From contig JALKBU010001182.1 of the NCBI GenBank assembly GCA_023091735.1, positions 1 to 15,293 of the forward strand: 15,293 nt of DNA, given 5' to 3'. Source of the stretch: Trichomonas tenax (Eukaryota > Parabasalia > Trichomonadida > Trichomonadidae). The notes beneath the pieces were generated by a model. It searched no databases. It saw only the letters and a program-made list of their open reading frames with translations, and was not told the origin of the DNA. The translations under genes were made by a program, and so were the position numbers. Below are positions 1-7,868 of this stretch, one piece after another (position 1 is the first letter of the stretch; each line of letters opens with the position of its first letter).

Positions 1-2472
1 TATCATCATTATTATATAAATCCCCATTATCAATTGCAATCGAAATGAAATCACTTGAAATTGTTCAATATTTAGTTGAACATGGAGCTGATGTCAATAT
101 GAAATTAATCAATCATTCCTATTTTATCATCATTATGGTATTATATCAATCATTCCCATTTTATCATCATTATGGTATTATATCAATTATTCCCATTTTA
201 TCATCATTATGATATGAAATCAATCATTCTCATTTTATCATCATTATGATATTGGATCAATCATTCACATCCTATCATCATTATTATATAAATCCCCATT
301 ATCAATTGCAATCGAAATGAAATCACTTGAAATTGTTCAATATTTAGTTGAACATGGAGCTGATGTCAATATGAAATTAATCAATCATTCCTATTTTATC
401 ATCATTATGGTATTATATCAATCATTCCCATTTTATCATCATTATGGTATTATATCAATTATTCCCATTTTATCATCATTATGATATGAAATCAATCATT
501 CTCATTTTATCATCATTATGATATTGGATCAATCATTCACATCCTATCATCATTATTATATAAATCCCCATTATCAATTGCAATCGAAATGAAATCACTT
601 GAAATTGTTCAATATTTAGTTGAACATGGAGCTGATGTCAATATGAAATTAATCAATCATTCCCATTTTATCATCATTATGATATGAAATCAATCATTCA
701 CATTTTATCATCATTATGATATTGGATCAATCATTCATATCCTATCATCATTATGATATGAAATCAATCATTCACATTTTATCATCATTATGATATGAAA
801 TCAATCATTCTCATTTTATCATCATTATGATATAAAATCGATCATTCACATCCTATCATCATTATTATATAAATCCCCATTATCAATTGCAATCGAAACG
901 AAATCACTTGAAATTGTTCAATATTTAGTTGAACATGGAGCTGATGTCAATATGAAATTAATCAATCATTCCCATTTTATCATCATTATGATATTGGATC
1001 AATCATTCATATCCTATCATCATTATGATATAAAATCAATCATTCACATTTTATCATCATTATGATATAAAATCAATCATTCACATCCTATCATCATTAT
1101 GATATGAAATCAATCATTCTCATTTTATCATCATTATGATATTGGATCAATCATTCACATCCTATCATCATTATTATATAAATCCCCATTATCAATTGCA
1201 ATCGAAATGAAATCACTTGAAATTGTTCAATATTTAGTTGAACATGGAGCTGATGTTAATATGAAATTAATCAATCATTCCCATTTTATCATCATTATGA
1301 TATGAAATCAATCATTCCCATTTTATCATCATTATGATATTGGATCAATCATTCATATCCTATCATCATTATGATATGAAATCAATCATTCACATCCTAT
1401 CATCATTATGATATGAAATCAATCATTCACATCCTATCATCATTATTATATAAATCCCCATTATCAATTGCAATCGAAATGAAATCACTTGAAATTGTTC
1501 AATATTTAGTTGAACATGGAGCTGATGTCAATATGAAATTAATCAATCATTCCCATTTTATCATCATTATGGTATTATATCAATCATTCCCATTTTATCA
1601 TCATTATGGTATTATATCAATTATTCCCATTTTATCATCATTATGATATAAAATCAATCATTCACATCCTATCATCATTATTATATAAATCCCCATTATC
1701 AATTGCAATCGAAATGAAATCATTTGAAATTGTTCAATATTTAGTTGAACATGGAGCTGATGTCAATATGAAATTAATCAATCATTCCCATTTTATCATC
1801 ATTATGATATGAAATCAATCATTCCCATTTTATCATCATTATGGTATTATATCAATTATTCCCATTTTATCATCATTATGATATTGGATCAATCATTCAC
1901 ATCCTATCATCATTATGATATAAAATCGATCATTCACATCCTATCATCATTATTATATAAATCCCCATTATCAATTGCAATCGAAATGAAATCACTTGAA
2001 ATTGTTCAATATTTAGTTGAACATGGAGCTGATGTCAATATGAAATTAATCAATCATTCCCATTTTATCATCATTATGATATTGGATCAATCATTCATAT
2101 CCTATCATCATTATGATATAAAATCAATCATTCACATTTTGTCATCATTATGATATGAAATCAATCATTCACATTTTATCATCATTATGGTATTATATCA
2201 ATCCATCTCATTTTTTCATCATTATGATATAAATCCCCACTATCAATTGCAATCGAAATGAATTCTCTCGAAATTGTTCAATATCTAGTTGAACATGGAG
2301 CTGAAGTTAATATGAAATTAATCAATCATTGACATTCTATCATCATTATGATATGAAATCAATGATTCACATTTTATTATCATTATGATATAAATCCCCA
2401 TTATCAATTGCAATTGAAATGAATTCTCTCGAAATTGTTCAATATCTAAAATCGAAAGGTGCTGTTGAATGA
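1..2472 (+). repeat. Nested ankyrin-module / 37-bp minisatellite array
   Basis: Ankyrin-type modules (key residues SPLSIAIE, SLEIVQYLVEHGADVN) recur on the plus strand. The marker CAATTGCAAT begins at 31, 303, 575, 884, 1193, 1465, 1700, 1972, 2244 and 2405. The intervals are 272, 272, 309, 309, 272, 235, 272, 272 and 161 bp, and every one equals 124 plus a whole multiple of 37. The 37-bp filler unit contains CATTTTATCATCATTATGAT and has variants (TATGGTATTATATC, GATATTGGATC, GATATAAAATC). Because 37 is not divisible by 3, the modules fall in different frames and stops occur in the fillers. The first two 272-bp units (1-272, 273-544) look identical by eye. This is best read as a non-coding or pseudogenised expansion of the 3' part of an ankyrin-repeat gene; short open frames of up to 114 codons inside it are probably incidental. 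Confidence 0.85.
2395..2472 (+). pseudogene. C-terminal end of an ankyrin-repeat protein
   Basis: The last module reads SPLSIAIEMNSLEIVQYL, then KSKGAVE and a TGA stop at 2470-2472. A final ankyrin helix pair followed by a short K-S-K-G-A tail is what one expects at the end of a parabasalid-style ankyrin protein. It is more divergent from the other modules than they are from each other (AATTCTCTCGAA in place of AAATCACTTGAA), and it shares that variant with the module near 2244. These two modules may therefore preserve the ancestral gene end, with the seven or more upstream modules being later amplifications. It has no continuous frame to an upstream start in this window. Confidence 0.6.
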
Positions 2473-3103
2473 ATATTCATCTGAGTGTTAATTATGATCA
2501 AACAAAAACATTTCCAAAATATTTATCTTCTTGAATTGGGCATTCGTAATACATATAAACTCACCGTTTTCACAACTTCATCATGGAAGTTCAATGCTAT
2601 AAGATGAAAATTATATCTAATTTTTAATTAATAACTAGTGTGTCCCACAAAGCCGTAGCATCAGGACAACAATGATGTCCCATAAACTTTTATTGATATA
2701 TATTGTCATATGTATGATTTAAAACTAGAGGATGCCATATATAATAACCCATTTTGACAAAATCATCTGCTAGTTTCAATTGTAACATTTCTATTGTCAT
2801 GTGAAAATAGCTTCAGTTGTTGGAACTATGTTTGGCCATTATATAGAAATTTGATGAATCATAATGTATAATGCAAAATGAATTGATAATACATTCTGCC
2901 ATGTAAATATTTGACACATATTTTTTTGTCATTTTTTGCAAAAATTTTGCATCGTAAAATGAGGGGGTTTAGGTCCGATTTTGTAATTCTAGATATAGAG
3001 GATGTATTCCAACATATATATTTATATTGTAATTCCGAGCAATTAATTTTTAAGTTTATTTTTAAAATAATTTATTTTTTAATTTGTCTAAAATAATATA
3101 TAT
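2473..3103. other. Gene-poor spacer after the ankyrin array
   Basis: I find no convincing gene here. A 61-codon frame at 2911-3096 is A/T-rich read-through ending in a low-complexity tail and matches nothing I recognise. Visible features are a 15-nt inverted repeat TGCAAAAATTTTGCA (2937-2951) and the first copy of a 22-bp repeat (2993-3014), followed by an A/T-rich leader running into the start codon at 3104. Confidence 0.6.
2993..3014 (+). repeat. 22-bp direct repeat, copy 1, upstream of 3104 gene
   Basis: The 22 bases starting ATATAGAGGATG and ending TTCCAACA are identical to 3367-3388. The copy lies 89 nt before the ATG at 3104. Both copies are followed by TTTTTAAGTT and a long A/T-rich tract. 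Either it is a promoter element shared by two tandem genes, or it is the conserved 3' end of two related upstream genes. Confidence 0.5.
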
Positions 3104-3372
3104 ATGGCTATCTTTTCGCCTGAGCTTATGAAGAAATGGGGAAATAAGCAATTAAAAGCTGATGAATTTTTAATTAAATCTAATGAAAATGTAATGAAAA
3201 TTGAAGACTCAACACCTATTAAAACAGGTCGTGGTTTAATCCTGAATGGATTAATGAACAATTAAAAAACTTTTTTAGTAGTATAGTAGGGGGTACTGAT
3301 AGAACCCTTCAAAATTGTAAGACTTTTATTACATTTTTGAAGGATTTTAGTATCACTTTTCATCAAATATAG
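3104..3372 (+). pseudogene. Small frameshifted gene of unknown function
   Basis: An ATG at 3104 directly follows an A/T-rich leader and opens a 53-codon frame beginning MAIFSPELMKKWGNKQ and ending TAA at 3263-3265. About eight codons before that stop, around 3236-3242, the neighbouring frame becomes the coherent one (NPEWINEQLKNFFSS..) and continues to TAG at 3370-3372. This looks like one gene of about 90 codons broken by a single indel. The product is hydrophilic with no signal peptide, membrane segment or motif I recognise. It is the first gene of the left block, 116 bp before the next frame and preceded by the same 22-bp repeat that occurs at its own end. The gene call rests on codon texture and the leader only. 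Confidence 0.45.
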
Positions 3373-3388
3373 AGGATGTATTCCAACA
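3367..3388 (+). repeat. 22-bp direct repeat, copy 2, upstream of the next frame
   Basis: Identical to 2993-3014. It overlaps the stop of the preceding small gene and lies 87 nt before an ATG at 3476, almost the same spacing as copy 1 to the ATG at 3104. It is followed by TTTTTAAGTTATTTTTTAAA, a leader like that of other genes in the window. Confidence 0.5.
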
Positions 3389-3488
3389 GATGATATAGAC
3401 GATATAAACACATTCATTTTTAAGTTATTTTTTAAATTAATTTTTATTTTTTATTTTGAGTGAAAGGACTCATTAATGACAAGTACAA

Positions 3489-4352
3489 ATGCTTGCGATA
3501 ATAGATATTAAACTATCAGGCAGAGATGATAACACAAAGGATATGATCTCATCTGGTACTGGTGCAAGGTATATGAAAGAACGATTTGATTCCTTAAAAG
3601 AAATGGGATATAATACACGAAACAAAGAAATGACAAATTACATATTAAAACATGGGCTAGACCTTGAAATTAATGGATTTAATGAAGAGGTGGGTGTTAT
3701 AATGATTCAGGATGTGGAAGATATGAATAAATTTGTAAAAGTAGTGAATAAGATAGGATATAAAATAAATACAATAAAGGAAGAGAAACATGGAATATAT
3801 AATGACTACTTCGTAAATCGACCTAATTCATGGGGAAAATTAGAGGAGTTATTTAATGTTATCACAAATGAAAACGTTTATCCTTTCCGTATGTCTGGAG
3901 ATTTGGGTTTCATTGTTGAAGATACACATAATATAACTTATGAAAGAGTTCCATCATCAACAGATTCAGAACGTATAATAAGTATAATTATAGAAAATAA
4001 TGATCAATTAAACGATTATAAGTTATATTTAAATTCATATATACAAGAGAAGACAGAATTAACACATAAAACATCATCACAGAAATTTGTTTCCATATAC
4101 TCATTTTATTTTAAAGTTATTCATTTAGGAAAAGCAGTAAACATTAAAAGAGACTTCGATATTAATTTAAATTCATTAGTGGGTTCATACGAAAATTTAT
4201 CTATTCCATATTTCAATAAATCAAAAAATATAATAAATGGATTCCTTAAATTAGACTATAATTTATGTTTGCCATTAATGATTTTAAATGGAGTAAAGAC
4301 AACAAATAAAAAGTATTCTCAGAAAATGATGATGGAAGATGTTAATGGATGA
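3489..4352 (+). CDS. Unrecognised 287-aa protein; possible N-terminal domain of a viral PolB
   Basis: An open frame of 287 codons begins MLAIIDIKLSGRDDN. Another ATG at 3476 sits closer to the A/T-rich leader but opens only 11 codons in a different frame, so the true N-terminus may have been lost to an indel. No membrane segment or catalytic motif is certain. Residues about 228-265 have the order GSYENL..PYFNKSKNIINGF..DYNLCLPLMI. This recalls the protease-like Cys segment in the N-terminal region of many viral and Maverick-type family B polymerases (aromatic/Pro, Asn/Lys, hydrophobic, then D/N-x-C-L). The frame ends in TGA at 4350-4352 and overlaps the next open frame by 14 bp. If the analogy is right, the two could be one broken gene. 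The polymerase-domain idea is inference; the frame itself is solid. Confidence 0.5.
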   Translation: MLAIIDIKLSGRDDNTKDMISSGTGARYMKERFDSLKEMGYNTRNKEMTNYILKHGLDLEINGFNEEVGVIMIQDVEDMNKFVKVVNKIGYKINTIKEEKHGIYNDYFVNRPNSWGKLEELFNVITNENVYPFRMSGDLGFIVEDTHNITYERVPSSTDSERIISIIIENNDQLNDYKLYLNSYIQEKTELTHKTSSQKFVSIYSFYFKVIHLGKAVNIKRDFDINLNSLVGSYENLSIPYFNKSKNIINGFLKLDYNLCLPLMILNGVKTTNKKYSQKMMMEDVNG

Positions 4353-5573
4353 ATACAATATAGAAAGTAAAGATAAATATAATGAATTCATAAAAGATTT
4401 CAAGGGCGAGAGCTTAAAAGAAAGTCAGTGGTATTGTGATAAATTTAATATTAACATTCAATTTCATAACGTGATCAACATTAATGAACAAGCCGTACAA
4501 AGTCCCACATGGTTGCCATCAATTGAAAAATCATTTATGTTTTCATCAGTGAAAGGATTAAATAAAACTATCAACGCTCTCATTTATAAATTAGGTTCTC
4601 ATTTACACACCGTATTAGTGAAAGAAATAAATAAATTTGAACCTCGTATTAAATGCCCATACTGTAACGAATATATTTATGAACCAATTAAGGAAGTCGA
4701 TAAAATTTTAAAATCTGATGCGGAAGGTAATAAAAATAAATTACATCAAGGTTTAATTCTTCCATTTAGTAATGAATATCCATTCTGTTCAAACGGTGTT
4801 TATTTCTTTTGTGGTAAAATGGGTTCAGGTAAGACTTATGGTGTTGTTCGTCATATTATGATTACTGATAGGTTTTCTTCAGAACCTTATTACGATCAAA
4901 TTGTTGTGTCAGCAACGAGTGGATCAATAGACTCAACAGCTAAAACATTTATGAAAGAAGTAAGTGCTCCTCTTACTAAAGTAAATGATACAGAATTAAT
5001 GAATTATTTAAATAAGAATGTGAAACAAAAAGGAAAATATTACGCTATTTGTGAATTCCTCCAATGAGGTATGACTAAAACCGACGATGTAATGGAAAAA
5101 AATGATATCAAAACATAAATTACGCAAAAAAGTGGGGCATTTGATTTAAAACGTTTGACTGCGTACATTCTTCATAAATTATCAATTTATCCCTTTACTA
5201 AATATCCATCAAATACGTTTTAATTCTTGATGATTACGGTGGTCATTCTTTATTAAATAAACCTGATTCGCCATTAATTAACATTATAACAAAAGTAAGA
5301 CATTATAATTATACTGTTTGCATCATGTGTCAAACGTGGCGACATATATGTCTCAACCTAAAACGACTATGTACTGATTTCATTATTTTCCAAGGATATT
5401 CAATGAAAGATTTAGAAACAATGGTTACACAATCAGGGGCAACACAAGATTGGCATGAGATTTGGGAGAAATACAAAGAACTTATTTCACCCCGTTCATA
5501 TATGGAACTCCATATTGTCGACGGATCGTTAAAGTATAATAATATAAAACAGAGTAAAACAACGATATTTTAA
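4339..5573 (+). pseudogene. Broken A32-like packaging ATPase (left copy)
   Basis: The first 242-codon frame carries Walker A GKMGSGKT at residues 159-166 and stops at TGA 5065-5067. The same frame continues coherently through a second stop (TAA in ..DIKT-stop-ITQKS..). Near 5216-5221 the coding frame switches; Walker B follows in the new frame (LILDDYGG, about 5220-5243), then CQTWRHI and LKRLCTDFIIFQGYS, ending TAA at 5571-5573. These segments line up in order with the intact ATPase at 13431-14312 (LLIFDDF, VMICVQTAKSL, IKRICTDFILFPGIS). So it is an FtsK/HerA-superfamily ATPase of the poxvirus A32 type, which in relatives pumps DNA into the capsid, inactivated by two nonsense codons and one indel. 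About 115 residues precede the region homologous to the intact copy and include a lone CPYC at 106-109; they may belong to a different gene. Confidence 0.8.
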
Positions 5574-5584
5574 TTTTATTAAAA

Positions 5585-5632
5585 ATGAGTAACGATAATG
5601 TTACACACACACAAATGAGCCCATCCCGCTGA
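5585..5632 (+). other. Possible truncated start of the next left-block gene
   Basis: An ATG lies 11 nt after the ATPase stop behind TTTTATTAAAA, the usual leader texture. It opens 15 codons (MSNDNVTHTQMSPSR) and stops inside the GC-rich hairpin element. The sharp change in base composition at about 5613 suggests a breakpoint cutting a gene that once followed the ATPase. With only 15 codons this is weak. Confidence 0.25.
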
Positions 5633-5685
5633 GAAAGCTCAGCTTCGGGCTAGGATAAATGAGCCCAACCCCCTGCGGGGCTTGG
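5613..5685. repeat. GC-rich double hairpin with duplicated AAATGAGCCCA
   Basis: AAATGAGCCCA occurs at 5613-5623 and again at 5657-5667, 44 bp apart. After the first copy, AGCCC (5618-5622) can pair with GGGCT (5647-5651), enclosing a perfect GCTGAG/CTCAGC stem (5628-5633 / 5638-5643) with an AAAG loop. After the second copy, CCAA (5665-5668) pairs with TTGG (5682-5685) and CCCC (5670-5673) with GGGG (5677-5680) around a TGC loop. Such GC-rich stems stand out in this A/T-rich window. They could be an element end, a structured RNA, a small mobile repeat or a terminator-like signal; the sequence does not decide. Confidence 0.6.
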
Positions 5686-5778
5686 TCTTATTCTTCTTAA
5701 CCTGATTATATAACGGTTTTAAATCATTTGTGGAATTTTGGTTTAGCTTTTGAAATCATAAAAAACTTCAAAATTTGA

Positions 5779-5806
5779 GGATTTACTCGAGTAAATGAGG
5801 TGTGGA
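5779..5806. repeat. 28-bp repeat containing a 16-bp perfect palindrome, copy 1
   Basis: The palindrome ATTTACTCGAGTAAAT (5781-5796) is flanked by GG on the left and GAGGTGTGGA on the right. The whole 28 bp is identical to 5909-5936. Perfect dyads of this size are typical binding sites of homodimeric DNA-binding proteins. Confidence 0.7.
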
Positions 5807-5908
5807 ACCCTGAAGAAATGGGGTAAATTAATGATTTTCGTGAGTTTTAGGGCATTTCTGAAAAAGCTGAACCAAAAATGAAATTTGATGAAATTGGTTG
5901 ATTTTTAG

Positions 5909-5936
5909 GGATTTACTCGAGTAAATGAGGTGTGGA
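5909..5936. repeat. 28-bp repeat with palindrome, copy 2, plus a degenerate third
   Basis: The palindrome lies at 5911-5926, 130 bp after the first. A third, imperfect version, ATTTACTGGGGTAAAT, lies at 5944-5959, 33 bp after the second; its arms are kept and only the centre differs. Confidence 0.7.
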
Positions 5937-5985
5937 TTTGGGGATTTACTGGGGTAAATAAGCATTTTTCGGATGTTTTCGTTAA

Positions 5986-6247
5986 GGTTCCAGGGTTCCG
6001 GGTTCCATGCTTCAAAAAAATCACTTTATATAATTCGTATATTTTTAGAAAAAGCAGGTCAGAAAAAGCTAAACCAAAAAATATATTTCATATAATAATA
6101 TATATGGAACTACCTGGAACCTGGAACCTAGGGGAATAATAGGGTGAAAATACGTGATTTTTGAGGTAAAACACATGAAAAACAGTGATTTTAGGGCAAA
6201 AATGAAAAATGAAGCATGGAACCTGAGGATGGAACTAGGATGGAACC
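5986..6247. repeat. GGTTCC clusters facing GGAACC clusters
   Basis: GGTTCC occurs at 5986-5991, 5994-5999 and 6001-6006. The complementary GGAACC occurs at 6116-6121, 6123-6128, 6218-6223 and 6242-6247. The best pair is a perfect 13-bp inverted repeat, GGTTCCATGCTTC (6001-6013) with GAAGCATGGAACC (6211-6223). A long imperfect foldback is therefore possible. Confidence 0.65.
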
Positions 6248-6317
6248 ATGAAAAATTTGATGTTTTGGGTAAATATTGTGTGGAAATGAGGGATTTAATG
6301 ATAAAAATTGATGTTTC

Positions 6318-6390
6318 GACATGTTTTAAATTGATGATTGGGGTTGATGAAGGCGTAAATACAAGTATGGACATGTTTTAAATTGATGAT
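6318..6390. repeat. 21-bp direct repeat next to the helicase 3' end
   Basis: GACATGTTTTAAATTGATGA followed by T occurs at 6318-6338 and again at 6370-6390. The second copy ends 17 bp before the helicase stop codon. Confidence 0.65.
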
Positions 6391-6407
6391 AAAAATAAAT
6401 GATGGAT

Positions 6408-7559
6408 TTACTGCTTAATAATATAAACCCATTCACATTTACCGTCAATTTTCTTCTTTCTATGTTCTACAAAATCTTGTATCTTCGCTCCAAATGTATT
6501 AGAAGCACACACACAAAATCGGTTTTCTTTGGCAAATTGCACATATTCGCGATAACTATCTTTGCAAATCCAACCGAGTTTAAATTCTTCTTCATGTTCT
6601 TCAACAAATAACTCATAACTTGATTTATTAACTTCAAGCAATTCTTCCTTCTCTTCTGTTATCGGAAGAATTCGCAAATTAAATTTTGATAAATCGCGTT
6701 TCATGAAGAATGTAAATAAATTATCGTAAAATTCTTCGTCAAACGATTTAATGAGATTTTCGAAATATTCAAAATTACCCTTGTATTTATCAGATTCTTC
6801 AATGACTACGTAACGTCTATCACCTGCTTCAATCTTAACAAAATTGAAATTATTTGAAACCATGATTAGATTAACCACATTTTCAATAGAACGTTCAGGC
6901 ATATTCTTTTGATTAATTACAGCTTCGTGTTCAGTAATGATTGACTTTAATGCATCGTGATTTAAATACTTGTTTGATTCAACGCTGGAAAGTTCATTAC
7001 ATACTATTAATTTCATATTTTCAATTGAGGCGTTAAATTTACCAACGACACTATCAATTTTTGTTAAGTTCTTGTTCGAATATTTATTGATTAATTGAGA
7101 TAAAACGTTAGTGAAAACATTTTTACCTGTTCCTTGCTTGCCGGTAATTAATAAAACTGATTCGGTTTTTCCTGCTGGACTCTGTAAAATGTAAGCGTAC
7201 CAATTCAATATAAATTCATAAAGTTTATCGTTATTTTTACAAATTACTTCCTTAGCATGATTTAAGAAACCATTGATTTTTGATTGATTGATTTCAGGAA
7301 GTAATTTGTATTCATAACCGTTGAAATAACTGAAAATATTAGGACGTTCATCATAAAATCTCATGCCGTCAAACATTAAATAATTTTTATTGATTCCTTC
7401 GCAATAAATAGTATATGCGTTAACTGCTTTCTTTTTACCATCTTTTGAATAATGACCTAAGTTTATTGATTTCATCAAACGCTCAAATTCTTTGTCGGTC
7501 AGGAACGATAATTTACCAGTATTTCTAACGCTATCATAATCTTTAATGACAAATAACAT
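6408..7559 (-). CDS. D5-like superfamily 3 helicase (C-terminal part of a primase-helicase)
   Basis: The 383-residue frame has the SF3 helicase core: Walker A GKQGTGKN (140-147), Walker B KLIVCNEL (183-190), motif C LIMVSNN (231-237) and an arginine-finger region GDRRYVV (246-252). Upstream is D5_N-like sequence (..YLMFDG..FYDERPNIF..). Residues from about 315 look like the winged-helix tail of D5-type proteins (SYREYVQFAKEN..CASNTFGAKI). In poxviruses, NCLDVs and Polinton-like viruses the protein unwinds DNA at the origin as a hexamer. The ATG at 7559 is probably not the real start: the usual A/T-rich leader is absent and the frame stays open upstream to about 7610, where a frameshift joins it to more helicase/primase coding sequence. 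The piece is therefore the 3' half of a broken gene of about 804 codons beginning at 8819. Confidence 0.9.
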   Translation of the reverse strand: MLFVIKDYDSVRNTGKLSFLTDKEFERLMKSINLGHYSKDGKKKAVNAYTIYCEGINKNYLMFDGMRFYDERPNIFSYFNGYEYKLLPEINQSKINGFLNHAKEVICKNNDKLYEFILNWYAYILQSPAGKTESVLLITGKQGTGKNVFTNVLSQLINKYSNKNLTKIDSVVGKFNASIENMKLIVCNELSSVESNKYLNHDALKSIITEHEAVINQKNMPERSIENVVNLIMVSNNFNFVKIEAGDRRYVVIEESDKYKGNFEYFENLIKSFDEEFYDNLFTFFMKRDLSKFNLRILPITEEKEELLEVNKSSYELFVEEHEEEFKLGWICKDSYREYVQFAKENRFCVCASNTFGAKIQDFVEHRKKKIDGKCEWVYIIKQ

Positions 7560-7868
7560 TTCAGCACTATTAATAACTGCAACACATTTCTTTAAATCGT
7601 TTATGAAATATTAACATTAATTCCTTTTCCCGACTTTAATTTATAATTATTTGTTCGTAATTTCGCCAAATTAAATGAATCATTTAAATCTATTTCAATA
7701 CTTTGGTCTATTGATTCTTCAGCAAACGCGTCAATATAATTTATTCTTTCTTCCTTTGGCAAATTTTTAAATGATTGAAAAGAACCATTTATTATTTAAG
7801 GTTTTGTTGTAATATGAATTTATATAGTTATCTATTGTATTTGTGTTTTCGTGATGAATTTTGAAATA
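7560..7868 (-). pseudogene. Middle segment of the primase-helicase gene, out of frame
   Basis: Between the primase stop and the helicase ATG the minus strand remains coding in texture but in shifting frames. After the TAG at 7869-7871 the primase frame continues for about 25 codons (..HENTNTIDNYINSYYN..). Around 7788-7798, in an A/T run, the good frame shifts and reads NGSFQSFKNLPKEERINYID.. for about 60 codons. Near 7603-7612 it shifts again into the helicase frame (FINDLKKCVAVINSAE before the helicase ATG). One nonsense codon and two indels therefore split a single ancestral gene. Confidence 0.8.

Larger units (their letters stand above)
5736..6079. repeat. 16-bp inverted repeat (TTTTGGTTTAGCTTTT)
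   Basis: TTTTGGTTTAGCTTTT at 5736-5751 is perfectly complementary to AAAAGCTAAACCAAAA at 6064-6079. A third copy with one mismatch (AAAAGCTGAACCAAAA) lies at 5862-5877 in the second orientation. Confidence 0.7.
5686..6407. other. Non-coding, repeat-rich region between the two gene blocks
   Basis: Short open frames exist on both strands but none has coding texture or a leader, and they overlap one another. The region is built from repeated short motifs: three versions of an ATTTACTCGAGTAAAT palindrome, GGTTCC clusters facing GGAACC clusters, inverted copies of TTTTGGTTTAGCTTTT, and a 21-bp direct repeat at the right edge. It separates the plus-strand left block from the helicase at 6408. It may be an element terminus, a junction of two elements, or a replication or control region. 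Confidence 0.6.

Noticed and set aside
1413..2153. Open frames of 68-114 codons inside the ankyrin/minisatellite array
   Set aside because: They are read-through of the 37-bp repeat plus one ankyrin module each, overlap one another and lack a leader; the same residues recur only because the DNA is repeated.
1..2400. CRISPR-like array (37-bp repeat with regular spacing)
   Set aside because: The 37-bp units are directly adjacent with no unique spacers, and the intervening blocks are identical ankyrin modules; the context is eukaryotic.
2911..3096. 61-codon open frame
   Set aside because: No leader; its end is low-complexity A/T sequence, and it crosses the 22-bp repeat that seems to be an upstream element of the next gene.
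5930..6381. Several 69-101 codon frames on both strands between the gene blocks
   Set aside because: They overlap one another on opposite strands, run through inverted and palindromic repeats, and have no recognisable motif or leader.
6399..6611. 70-codon plus-strand frame
   Set aside because: It lies antisense to the 3' end of the helicase, which has clear family motifs.
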